From contig NC_087068.1 of the NCBI RefSeq assembly GCF_963678635.1, positions 31,808,318 through 31,872,317 on the forward strand: a DNA stretch of 64,000 nucleotides. Reading direction: 5' to 3'. The DNA is from Symsagittifera roscoffensis (taxonomy: Eukaryota; Xenacoelomorpha; Acoela; Convolutidae). A program made the translations under genes and the position numbers. Below the pieces are notes generated by a model, which made no database searches, was not told where the DNA came from, and saw only the letters and a program-made list of their open reading frames with translations. Every line of letters starts with the position of its first letter. Position 1 is the first letter of the stretch. Positions 18,001 through 30,000 of this stretch are shown one piece after another.

Positions 18001-21000
18001 CTCCGATGGTGATTGCATCTTTTTTTTGAATGAACGTCTTTATTGTGATTCTGGAGAATAAGTCCACTGCGTACAGAATGTACGCATAAGTTCCTTGACC
18101 ATCATAAACTTTCAGGTCCAAAGTAACAACTTCATTGAAATCTATGGCTCGGGGTAACGCTGTTTTTGGCTTAGGTTTCCGATTGTCGTTAACCCGACAG
18201 CTTTCACAAGTGCGTACTTTTTCTAAGCACTTTTTCGTCTCAGTATTCAACTTTCCAACATTTTTGAGCAACCTAGTGAGCTTCTCAACAGAAGCATGTC
18301 TGAAATAGTGGTGTAAACGCCAAATATCTTTCTCTTCATACTGGTCAACAGCAGAAATAAGCGTCACAGCTGTTTCATTTGACTCTTCTGTTGGATGTGA
18401 GATTTCTACACTGAGATGCCCACTGCTGTCTTCTGATAAGTCAACATCTTTTCCGTAAATTGAGAATTTCTTCAATCCGACGTCAATAACCCCACAAGCT
18501 AGTTTCAGGGATGAATTAACCAGCAGCAGCGAGAAATCCTCGTCGATCACTTCGGTCTTCAACTTGAAAGAACGACGACCAATCACACACGGAAATTTGA
18601 CACTACACTGCACTGTTGTGGGGCAAGCACAGTCCAAAATTTTCCTAAAACTTTGTCCAGCGGTGTAAAAACACGCTGTTTCAGCAAAGCTCCAAGAAAC
18701 TAAGCAAAATTCGTCACTTTCATGAAGAGCGTCTAGATCTGGAGTGTTAACGGACATAAATAGGCCGAGATTTGAACGTGCTTCGTTCGCAGGTGTTGGT
18801 TTTCTGTCATTGTTTTTCTGACTACCAGATACTTTGATTTCGCCGTTTTTCTTGAACGGACATTGATCAGCCAGATGATAAACACACGGACACGTGCCGC
18901 CACTGTCGTGCTCACACTTGCAAGAAAAACACTTTATGGGTTTTCCGTCTCTTCCTAACGGGTTTTTGTTTCCCAGTTACTTTTTCTGTTGATCTGCACG
19001 CTTTGGAGGTGAGTAACTTCGTTTCAACGACTTTTTCCAACCGTTAGCAATTGGTGTAGTTTCCATTTCTCTGGAGACAAAAGTCGATTGTTTTTACCAC
19101 GCCGGAACCCAACATGCTGTTTGCGGCTGACACAGATATTTTTCCTTTGAACTTTTTCAGTGAAGCTTTCATCTGCTCCAGCAATTTTTTCTGATCTCTA
19201 CCACTTTGATAGGCAACCCCAGTGAGAATGAGTTGCGTTTCACGTTCATCCAGTTGAGCAGCTTCAAGCAGCTCGAAACAAAGCACAATGTCCGGGAGTT
19301 CAGAATCGGAGTTTTTGCACTTATAGTAAAGAGTCTGCCACTCCGCAACGAACTCGTTTATTTATTCGTTCGGTGAACGCTGTCTAGTTATGAAAGCGAC
19401 ATACCTTCGATAAGCATCACTGATATCGTCATCGCCATAAATTGTGCTAAGGAACTCAAGCCACAGCTTTATTCCTTCTTTGTTGTTGATTAACTCATCA
19501 CCGAGCTTTGTATCAATTTTCTCTTTGATACGTGAAGGATGATCTTGTAACATATAAATTACTGTTTCTGCCTGCAACTCAGGCTTGATTGACCTCAATC
19601 TTGACCATCGCTCCAAATCCCGTTTGTATTCGGGAAACTTCTTGTTTTCTGAGATGAATGACGGTGGTTCTAGTTGCCTTGTCGACATTCTGCTACCATT
19701 GACTAATTAAAACACTTAAGTAAGAATAGTTGATTTTTTTATTAAACCACCACCATGCATATGTAACAAAGAACACTTTTACAAGACAGATTTTTATTAT
19801 CGAACAGTCGCCGCTTGCTTCACACTGTTGAATGTGGGAGTTGAGAAAGTAGACGATAAGCAAATTAGACGGAGGTACTTAGAAGGAAGTTAGACGGTTT
19901 TACAAAACTGCAATTGTGAGAAAATAGACGAAAGTGAGAGAAATTAACTTTGTTCGTACACGCTTTAAAAAAAATAAAATTGTTTGTAGACAACAGTTCA
20001 ATTTTGGTGGCAAAAACTTTTACAAGTCAATCATGCATAATTTATTGAATTCAAAACTCTCCTGTAATATTCAGATTTGACATTTTATGTTCATTTAAAC
20101 TAATTGTTTTGATAGATATTGACAATTTATGTTTTTTTTGTATTTGTGAAACTTCACTCTTAAGAAAAATTTTTGTTGGCCCTTTCCTTTTTATAGCTTT
20201 TTCGTCTAAAATGCCAGATCTGTAAAAAAATAAATTCCGTCTAATTTCGTTTTTGTAGCATCCGTCTAATTTGCTTATCGTGTAATTTCCTAGGCCCCGT
20301 CGAATGTAGTTAAACGAATTGTCTCTACAGTTTGCGACTAAGTGTGAGCTGCCTAGAGAGTTTTTCACGTTTAACTATCCGAAGCTAAATCAATCAAAAC
20401 GGAACTTTTATATTTTTGCTGTAGAAATGATAAAAACACTAATGAGACCGAACGCATTATCAATGGAAAACCATCTGTCAAAAAAGTGGATGAATGTAAG
20501 TATCTTTGCGGCAAATTTGATTTTGCAAGGTCAGATTAAAATCATCTTCAAAAATATGATAACAGCCTTAAGAACTTAAGATTGTATCAAAAAACATCTG
20601 ACCGAAATACTGAACATGCTTCTTCATATTCTTGACATGATTCATTTGGAGTATTGATCTTTGTTTCTTTTGTTGTTTTTTGCGCTAGCGAGTACCTAGT
20701 GTTTTAGTACTAACCTAACTCGCAATTACAGTGTTCACTTCTGTGCCTTTTTGCTATGATAATTTGTAGCATTGGAAATTTCATAGCATCTGTTCTCGGC
20801 TTTTTTGGTGGCTAGTGTTTATGATGAACTAAGCGTCAGTGGTTATTGCCTCAGAAATATAATTTCTAGGTTGCAGTAGGTTCGAGTCCAAGATGTCGCC
20901 GAATTTTGAGCTTTATTTGTACTTTTTCTTATTGCACTTTATAAGAGCTGCTTTTTGTCGTGTTCTCGTTAATTGCATTTTATGAGAGCCGCTTTTTTGT

Positions 21001-24000
21001 CGTGTTTTCGCTAGTGTTTGCGAAGCGCAGCTTTGCCTCTGTGTCAAAAGTTTGCCTGTGGTGCAAAATATTGGGTCAAAATAGGGTCTTGATAGTGTTC
21101 TGGGAGTGCTCGGAACGGTTCCCAGTCACTGCCGCCCCAGTCAAAACCGCCACAAAAGCAGTTAGTTCCGCCCCAATGTCATTCCTCTTAATTAAACCCA
21201 ATTAACTTTAACTAGCATGTAACGCACCTTCCGTGCTTCAAACAGATTCAAAACGTCAAAAGTGCTTATATATATTTAAATTTTAAAAAAATGAAAGCAG
21301 CTGTATCGAAAGACAGGGGAATCTTGCAGCGCTTTTGTTTAAAAATTCAACGATTAAAAAAATTGAGAAGACGAAGATCTGAAACCCAGTAGTTTTGGAG
21401 TTTTAAACATTTTAGTGTTAAAAGAAACTCAGCTTTTAAAACTAAAATTTTAAAAACTACTGGGTTTCAGATCTTCGTATTTTCAACTCAGAAACAAAAT
21501 CCTAAAATGGCCATTAGCATAGAACTGGATTTTCCATTTTTAACGATTTTATTGGCGAAATCACAATTCATAAATGAGACTTATAGAACTTTCAGAAAAG
21601 AAATCACACAATTCAGTAAAGGAGACTCTATTTCATATTTTGAGTCCATAAATCAACTTCCTGTGAAAATCTTGACAGCACCCGGCCATAGTGTTGAGAT
21701 TAAGTTTTGAGATTAAGTTTCTAGAGAGTTTTTCACGTTTAACTATCCGAAGCTAAATCAATCAAAACGGAACTTTTATATTTTTGCTGTAGAAATGATA
21801 AAAACACTAATGAGACCGAACGCATTATCAATGGAAAACCATCTGTCAAAAAAGTGGATGAATGTAAGTATCTTTGCGGCAAATTTGATTTTGCAAGGTC
21901 AGATTAAAATCATCTTCAAAAATATGATAACAGCCTTAAGAACTTAAGATTGTATCAAAAAACATCTGACCGAAATACTGAACATGCTTCTTCATATTCT
22001 TGACATGATTCATTTGGAGTATTGATCTTTGTTTCTTTTGTTGTTTTTTGCGCTAGCGAGTACCTAGTGTTTTAGTACTAACCTAACTCGCAATTACAGT
22101 GTTCACTTCTGTGCCTTTTTGCTATGATAATTTGTAGCATTGGAAATTTCATAGCATCTGTTCTCGGCTTTTTTGGTGGCTAGTGTTTATGATGAACTAA
22201 GCGTCAGTGGTTATTGCCTCAGAAATATAATTTCTAGGTTGCAGTAGGTTCGAGTCCAAGATGTCGCCGAATTTTGAGCTTTATTTGTACTTTTTCTTAT
22301 TGCACTTTATAAGAGCTGCTTTTTGTCGTGTTCTCGTTAATTGCATTTTATGAGAGCCGCTTTTTTGTCGTGTTTTCGCTAGTGTTTGCGAAGCGCAGCT
22401 TTGCCTCTGTGTCAAAAGTTTGCCTGTGGTGCAAAATATTGGGTCAAAATAGGGTCTTGATAGTGTTCTGGGAGTGCTCGGAACGGTTCCCAGTCACTGC
22501 CGCCCCAGTCAAAACCGCCACAAAAGCAGTTAGTTCCGCCCCAATGTCATTCCTCTTAATTAAACCCAATTAACTTTAACTAGCATGTAACGCACCTTCC
22601 GTGCTTCAAACAGATTCAAAACGTCAAAAGTGCTTATATATATTTAAATTTTAAAAAATGAAAGCAGCTGTATCGAAAGACAGGGGAATCTTGCAGCGCT
22701 TTTGTTTAAAAATTCAACGATTAAAAAAATTGAGAAGACGAAGATCTGAAACCCAGTAGTTTTGGAGTTTTAAACATTTTAGTGTTAAAAGAAACTCAGC
22801 TTTTAAAACTAAAATTTTAAAAACTACTGGGTTTCAGATCTTCGTATTTTCAACTCAGAAACAAAATCCTAAAATGGCCATTAGCATAGAACTGGATTTT
22901 CCATTTTTAACGATTTTATTGGCGAAATCACAATTCATAAATGAGACTTATAGAACTTTCAGAAAAGAAATCACACAATTCAGTAAATGAGACTCTATTT
23001 CATATTTTGAGTCCATAAATCAACTTCCTGTGAAAATCTTGACAGCACCCGGCCATAGTGTTGAGATTAAGTTTTTTTTATTAAGTTTTTTGAAGTTTTT
23101 TTTTAAATTGAAAAAGTCTTCTCGTTAACTTAACGCATTTGAGCAGCCATAATTGTAGGCATGAAAAGAGTTGCAGCCCGTAAAAGTACCCCGACAACTC
23201 CCAACGAGAAGTTTGGAATTTTCAACTTCTGAATCTGGTAAATCTAAGTTTTGTAAATCTAAGTTTTGTGAAAACTTCAATTCTCAAAGTGAAAAATCTT
23301 TAAAAACTTATATATTGGAAATCAAAAGGTTTTGAGCATTCATATCCAGCGCCTCAGCATAGACCTGGAAACTGAGTATTTGAAAAATTATAAAATTGTC
23401 TTATCTTGAAAACTACAAGGATTTGAGCAGTCAAATTTGTAGGCAAGATTCTCAAGCCCTGAGAGTACCCTCACAGTAACCATCTACGGGCTTGAATTTT
23501 TTTAAATCCAAATTTTTTGAAAAATTTATAAAAATTGTCATATCTCTAAAACTACAAAGAATTGAGCAGTCATATTTAGAGGAAAGATTCTCAAATGCTG
23601 ACAGTACTCTCACAGTACCCAACTACAGGATTGGGAATTACAAATTTTCGGAGTTTTTTTTAAATCTGAGTTTTTGGAAAAATTTTGAAAAAATCATAAC
23701 TTCATATCTCGAAAATTACAAGGATTTGAGCAGTCATATTTGGTAGCAAGGTTTGTAACCTCTGATAGTACCCTGAAAGCACCCAGCTACAGGGTTGAAA
23801 ACTTCAATTTTTTTTGTTTACGTTTTCTGCAAATTTTTGAAATATCCTGAAAGTCGTGGTATCTTGTCAACTAAAATGATTTGGGTATTCATAATTGGCG
23901 GCCTAAATGGCAACACCTGGAGAAACCTGACAGAATCCTTTTATTGTGTAGCTAATTTCAAACTTTGCGAATTGAACACTAAATTCAAACAAAATCCAAA

Positions 24001-27000
24001 AAAAAATTAAAAATCGAAAAAAGATAGTGAAGCCCGCATTTAACTATATAATAGATTAATTCAGTTCGTAATACTGCTGACTCGCGTGTTGCACTCGTGT
24101 TGAATCCAATCAAAATGACCAATGAATGATCCATAAAGTATTCATTTCATATTAATTTTAAGTGAACCGATCTGCTGCAGTAAACTACTAAAATGAAGGG
24201 AATAGTTTTTGGGGTGGAAACGACTGCTTTTGGGGCGGAAAGGACCGGTCACGCTCGTAACGTCAATTTGGCCGAGTTTTGACTAAATGCGAGGTCCAAT
24301 GGAATTAATTTTCAGAAAAAAAATCATCTGTTATTATCAGTAATTATTTTGTATTTGTTCTGTAAGCTTAAACTCATTGCTGTCATATATTGAGATATTT
24401 AGGCTGAAAAAGTAGCCTGAAAGTTATCAAATGCTAGATCAACTTAAAACTTAAGTTGAGATTCCAATTCTCACACTTGGTGTGATTTTTAGTTGAAATG
24501 ATAAAATTATAAACCTTGAACTGCATTCTTGTTCACACAACTCTTAGGCAGCCATCCCTATGTCTTGTGCTCGTCAAAATTGTAATGGGTTTTTCAGATA
24601 CACTATATTGTATATTAGGCTGTTGCGTCGTCGATTCAATAATAATGCGTGTATCTCTGCGCGTGTGTGTATTATGTTTTGTTTAGTTTTCAAAGACTCT
24701 TAGCACGTTATCTTTAAATCCAGCAACGATTACCCTAAGCAAAGCTTAGATAAAATAATTTTTTCTTAATCACAGGTTGCATTGATGGAAGACTCAGATG
24801 GCTCAGTGCACCTCCGCAACCTGTCTATTCATCAAGCAAACTCAGAGGAAGATGCACTCAATTTACTGTTCATCGGAGACACCAACCGAATGGTAGCCGA
24901 GACTCCCATGAACCAAGCATCCACCAGGTCTCACTGTATTTTCACCATACACATATCCAGCAGGGAACCTGGCTCCGCTACCATCAGAAAGGCCAAATTG
25001 CATCTCGTAGATCTAGCGGGAAGTGAGAGGGTTCATAAAACAGGTGTCAATGGCACGCTGTTAACGGAGGCCAAATACATCAACGTTTCACTTCACTTTC
25101 TGGAGCAGGTACACGGAATCGCAAAATGAGCTCTCTGATCCACCGTATTTTTACTATGCTTACGACATCGTGATGCATGATTTGGTCGAGGTGTAAATAA
25201 TATCAGCTTAATCTAAATGTTTTGTGCTTCAGGTAATCGTTTCTCTGTCCGAGAAGAATAGAACTCACATTCCCTACCGTAACTCTTTGATGACCTCAGT
25301 TCTCCGAGACTCACTTGGAGGCAACTGTATGACTACTATGGTTGCAACTCTCTCTGCTGAGTTAAAAAACATAGACGTAAGTTCTCACACTATAGCTTCA
25401 CTCCTTGAAAAAGTACATACATTTCAGGATGAAAATTTAATATTTTTCAGATGTTAATTCATCCGTCTCTTCCTGCTTAAATCAATACATCCCACTAGTC
25501 AGTACGGTAAAAAACGGATTCGTTTCAGGAATCTATCTCGACGTGTCGTTTCGCTCAACGAGTGGCTCTGATTAAGAACGACGTAAGTGTGAACGAAGAG
25601 TTAGACCCGAGACTGATGGTTGCGAAGCTGAAGAAAGAAGTGCAGGAATTAAAAACCCAACTGGCGATGGGATCCGAAGATGGAATGATGCTAACTGAGG
25701 CACTCGGTGCAGAAGAACTAGACAACTGGAAGGTTAGATGTAGGAAATACCTGGATGATAAAGACCCGGAAGCAGTTCTTGAAACGGGACCCGATTTGAG
25801 GAAGATATTGGCTTGCTTCAAGTTTCTGAAAGCGTTTTACAATGAAGCTGTCAAAAGCTCTAAAGCACTTCCGACTAGCGCAAGGTCAACTCTGCAGCAA
25901 GCTACTGTTCACGAAAGTCCGAACATGCAAATGGTTCCGATGAGTGCTTATGATAGTAAAGAAGTCCAGGAATTGAAACAAGTTTTAAAACAGAGAGACA
26001 ATGAAATCAATATCCTCGTCAGCATGTTGAAAAAAGAGAAGGCTAAGAATTTGAACACTTCTAGTCTAACAAGTAATGTAAATTCTTCTGTTTCAACTAA
26101 CGGAAGTAGTAATTTTGAATATTCAACAGCTGAGAGGAAGTATGATAGAAATGAAATGCGAGAATCTTATAGTTCAAATACGAGTGCATATTCTTCTGCG
26201 CCGGAACAAACCAAGAACAGCAAAAACATGAGCCGAGAGTCAACAGTCAGTACTTCCATGGCAATAGATAATCAGAATAGAGTCGCAATTGGTCATTCGA
26301 ACAATGCATACAGTCATAAGGCTACTGTGAACAACATAGTTCAGAAGAAAATGGGTAAGACTTGGTTTTTTTCATCTAAGTGGAAGGTTTTTAAGAGTAA
26401 TGAACGTAGTGAAGACTTATATAGCTCTTCGTGATTTTTTTTTGTTTTTTTTTCTGGAAAAAGTCCTAAAATGCTCTAATAACTACAGATGTGCATTCAT
26501 ACATATTAATGCATTTATGAATGCACTTAGGTATGTATGCACTCTTTGAGCTCAATTGAAATTCATCTGCTGAAAGTGACGTAAATAGCACTCTCCAAAT
26601 ACAAACGTCGAAATGGCGCGAAAAAAAAACGTGAACGATTTCTAGTTTCGAAAGTGGAATTTAACTTTTAGATTTCCAGCGGAATAAAAATTTTACCTAT
26701 TGATCCAGTTTTCTCAAGTTGAATTAATGTTATCAAATAACGCGCTAGTCATAAATTGTTCTAGAAATTCAAAGAGCTTAAAGGCCATCTATTTTTTTTT
26801 GAAATTCGAAAGATTCAGTGTTTTTATTTCTGTTTACTTGCGTTCATTAATCTTTTGCAAATGTCAGTTGGCTATGTTTATATAATCAGCGAGCATAGGA
26901 CTTCATTGAGAAAAAATAGACAATTTCTAGAAATAATTGACGTGGAACATGAATGACAAAAATCTTGAAAATCTTGCGGTAGAATAACGGATAAAGGATA

Positions 27001-30000
27001 CCAATTTCGACCGAGAAATTAATTAGGCAAGGCACAAATGAGTTTTGTGCAATACATCTGAATCGACGAGAATGACTGGTTGCAGTCCAAGTAGTATTAT
27101 TTCATTTGCGTGTTTTGATGAGCGGAAGTTTTAAAATCAGCGTGAAATTTTTTAACTAGTTTATTTTACTTAAAGCTTCCATGTAGCGTCAGAAGTAGCC
27201 GGTGAACACTTATATTTTGAGCTGATCAATAATAATTGTTGTGTAGGCGACATGTCAGTGGGTCGGCAGGAGGCTTTTGAAATCTTCAAGCGAGACTACA
27301 AGGACAGGGAGGGGATAGAGAGGAAGAAGGCACAGCTGAAGGAGTGCTACGCCACTGCCAAACACAAGGGACAAGCAGTCAACCACTACAGACTCAAAAT
27401 TAGTCAGTCTGTTAACTAGCCTAAACATTGTGTGTTTACCATGTTTTCTATCTGTTTGGCTGCGATGTTGTAGATGAACTGAAGGCGGCCTTGCAGCAGT
27501 GTAGAATATCGGCAGCAGTGGGAGGGGCAGGGGACTCAGGCTCAGGGGAGACGAGTGAAGAGGAGAGACGACTGAGACAAAGCATGGAGAGGGAGAAGGA
27601 AAAGTGAGTCGTTGAATAGAACTCTAAATTTACACTTACATATCTTAGGTTACATTTTACATATCGCAGGTCATATTTTGCATTGCGCATGTTATATTGC
27701 GTGATTTCAGCCCCAACCAATATGTGAAATTAAAACCACACCAATATGTGATAAGTCTTTTTATTCATTAATTTTGAGAAGTGAGCGCGCCTAAAAACGT
27801 CCAGAATCTTATGTTAGCTTAGTAATTACTGGTATGTGTCTATGTGGGCAAAGAGTCTTTTGCGCATCGTAGAGGTCTGACTGAGGCTGAGTACGGAGGC
27901 ATTTACAGATTAAGCTGTAAATGTTTTGTGTGCTATAGGTACAAGGAGTTGTTTGATGAGTTAAAGCAGACTAAGAATGAGATAGAACATCTGCAGCACA
28001 TGTTGGAACAGGATAAACTCCTCATCGTCAAGGAGTTCGAGGCCTGGTGGGCCACCCAAGAACAGAAGCAGGAGCAGAAACAACTAAGCCACACTCAAGT
28101 TAGTCATTTCATCATATTTCTGTTTTTAAATTTTCCGTCAAGACATCAATTTTGAGACAGAACTTCAGTCAGCTTTGTGAGAAAAGGTTGAATATTCCTT
28201 GTAGTAAATAGCTGTACTTCTAAACTGTTTCATTGCATTTGCGTGCGCAGTGTAATAGTACGACTATTCTTTTTCCAATATAATTCGCAAATATTGGTAC
28301 CTATTTTGGTGGCACCCACGGCTTTTTGATAGCATGTGCTTTGATATCGATTATTACAGTGCTAATTTAAATTATCCTGACAAAATGAATAAAACTTGAT
28401 TTTAAAAGCTTTTTTTCCAAATTGGTTTGGTTTAAGACAAAAAATGATCAGACATAACTTGCTTAGAATTTTAGCAGAATTAATAGGTGCAATATATTTG
28501 GCGAAATTCGGGCCCAAATTTTTACACCAAAAACTACCACTTTCTGCTGTTTTAGTCAATCAAAAATTACGCCAAAACTTATCGTTTTATTGCTGACAAA
28601 AATATATCAAAGTGAGCCTAATAAAATTTAAAAACCTCCAAAAGTTGGCGCAAATTCTGTTTTTAAGAAAAAATTGGTACTTCAAATAGTGAAACTGTCA
28701 TTTAATGACTATCAAACGCACTTTTTTTGGAATGTACAATTTATACATAATTTGGCTTGTTTTCCCATTTGTCACATGCAAAGATAGCGTGGATGCCTTC
28801 AGTTTGTTATGTTGCAAAGTGATATAAGCAAAATTATATCCATTTGTATTTGGTGCCACTGCTACATTGCATTGGAATTTTATTGTTCCGACCATTCGGG
28901 TGTATCAGTTTTTTCTTTTTGTTTTCTACGCAAAACAGGTGTCACAAATAATCATCGGATTGGGTTGAGTGATATATCATATTTGAGCCCTTACAGTCAT
29001 AATTTGAACTACACTAAAAAAAATTCAAAAATGTTTTCCCGGTGTCGAGAAAAACCGGTTTGAAATGTTTTCGTCTTTTTTCGAGCGTATAAATCGAGCG
29101 AGCAGTCTTATTTTAACTGCTTAAAGTAGCTTAATTTAAAACGTAAAGATTTTGTTTTAACTGAGTAACGCTAGTTTAATTTTAGTAGTTAAGCGCCTTT
29201 TTGGAATCAAAGTTTTCAAAAAAACTGCAAAAGTTGAATTTTTTTTTTCATTTTTCAAGAAACTTTTTTAAGAAAAATTGTTTTTCATTTTGCTTATTTT
29301 ACTGTGAATGTCGAATACACCTAATCTGCAGTTTTTTTTCAGCTCCTTTTATCACACCACGCCGAAAAAAAAACGACAATATTTTGAAAAAACTTGAAAA
29401 GACTATGGTCGGAACATTCTGTGCCACTTGCACAGTAAGCGACTCTCCTTGTTAGCTTATGTAGTTGCTCTATTTGTGGCTAGTGTAAATAAAATCTCAA
29501 GTGATCGTGACGCAGATGCTAGTACAGAATTCTCCTGGTCGTAGGATTGAATCCGCCACAGCAAAAGTTGTAATTTTGAAGGCTGGTTTTCACCTTTTTT
29601 CAATTTATAGAGCTGCTTTGTTGTCGTTTTTTCGCCGGTGTTTGCGTAGTGGAGATTCGCCGCTCAGAGTGAAAAGGCGATTTAGAAAGTTTTGCTTGTG
29701 ACATAACATGCAGATCAATTTTTTCTCATGAGTAGAGGTTTCAGGGAGATACTCACTACTCTCGGGACTCAACGATGAACTCTTCGAAGACTATGACTCA
29801 TTCTACGAACTATTTGCCAAACTCAGACTCGAACCATCAAATCACACGCAACTCCAGTTCATCTTCATCCTCCCTTAAAAGTAGACATATAACAGAGGCA
29901 AACAGCAGTAGCGGTGCTTCAAATTCTCAGTCTCCGATCAACTCTTCGATTCCTCTGACTGGAGACGCCAAGGCGGATGCAGATATAATCGCTTTTTTCA

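Larger units (their letters stand above)
16139..19824 (-). mobile_element. Copia LTR retrotransposon in KIF6 intron 5, antisense
   Basis: Two short LTRs (about 130 bp) flank gag and pol on the minus strand. Reading on that strand, the 5' LTR is followed after one base by TGGTAGCAGA, a Copia-type primer-binding site, then the gag ATG. A purine tract (AGGAGAAGC) stands directly before the 3' LTR. The order protease, integrase, RT, RNase H is Copia. The LTRs differ by substitutions and small indels, and pol carries shifts, so it is inactive. Target duplication is unclear: CAACA occurs in both flanks but a few extra bases intervene on one side. Antisense placement in an intron suits tolerance by the host gene. 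Confidence 0.92.
20353..21720. repeat. 1.37-kb tandem duplication, first copy
   Basis: Identical over nearly its whole length to 21721-23073, offset 1368 then 1367 bp. By eye the only differences are one A in a run of seven (about 21285) and one G/T change (21621 versus 22988). Contains a tRNA-like SINE (20680-21060) and a long hairpin (21371-21479). A 13-bp repeat (TGAGATTAAGTTT) marks the junction with the second copy. Confidence 0.95.

Noticed and set aside
16139-19824. A clean 5-bp target duplication for the Copia element
   Set aside because: CAACA is near both ends, but extra bases on one side prevent a firm assignment.
20051-20368. 105-codon minus-strand frame
   Set aside because: It spans the end of an inverted-repeat element and flanking DNA and has no recognisable domain.
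25555-25821. 88-codon minus-strand frame opposite KIF6 exon 8
   Set aside because: Antisense shadow of conserved coding sequence.
26355-26434. Read-through of KIF6 exon 8 to a stop at 26434
   Set aside because: A good donor (GGGTAAGA) at 26355 joins in phase to the next conserved exon. The read-through enters a dispersed repeat.
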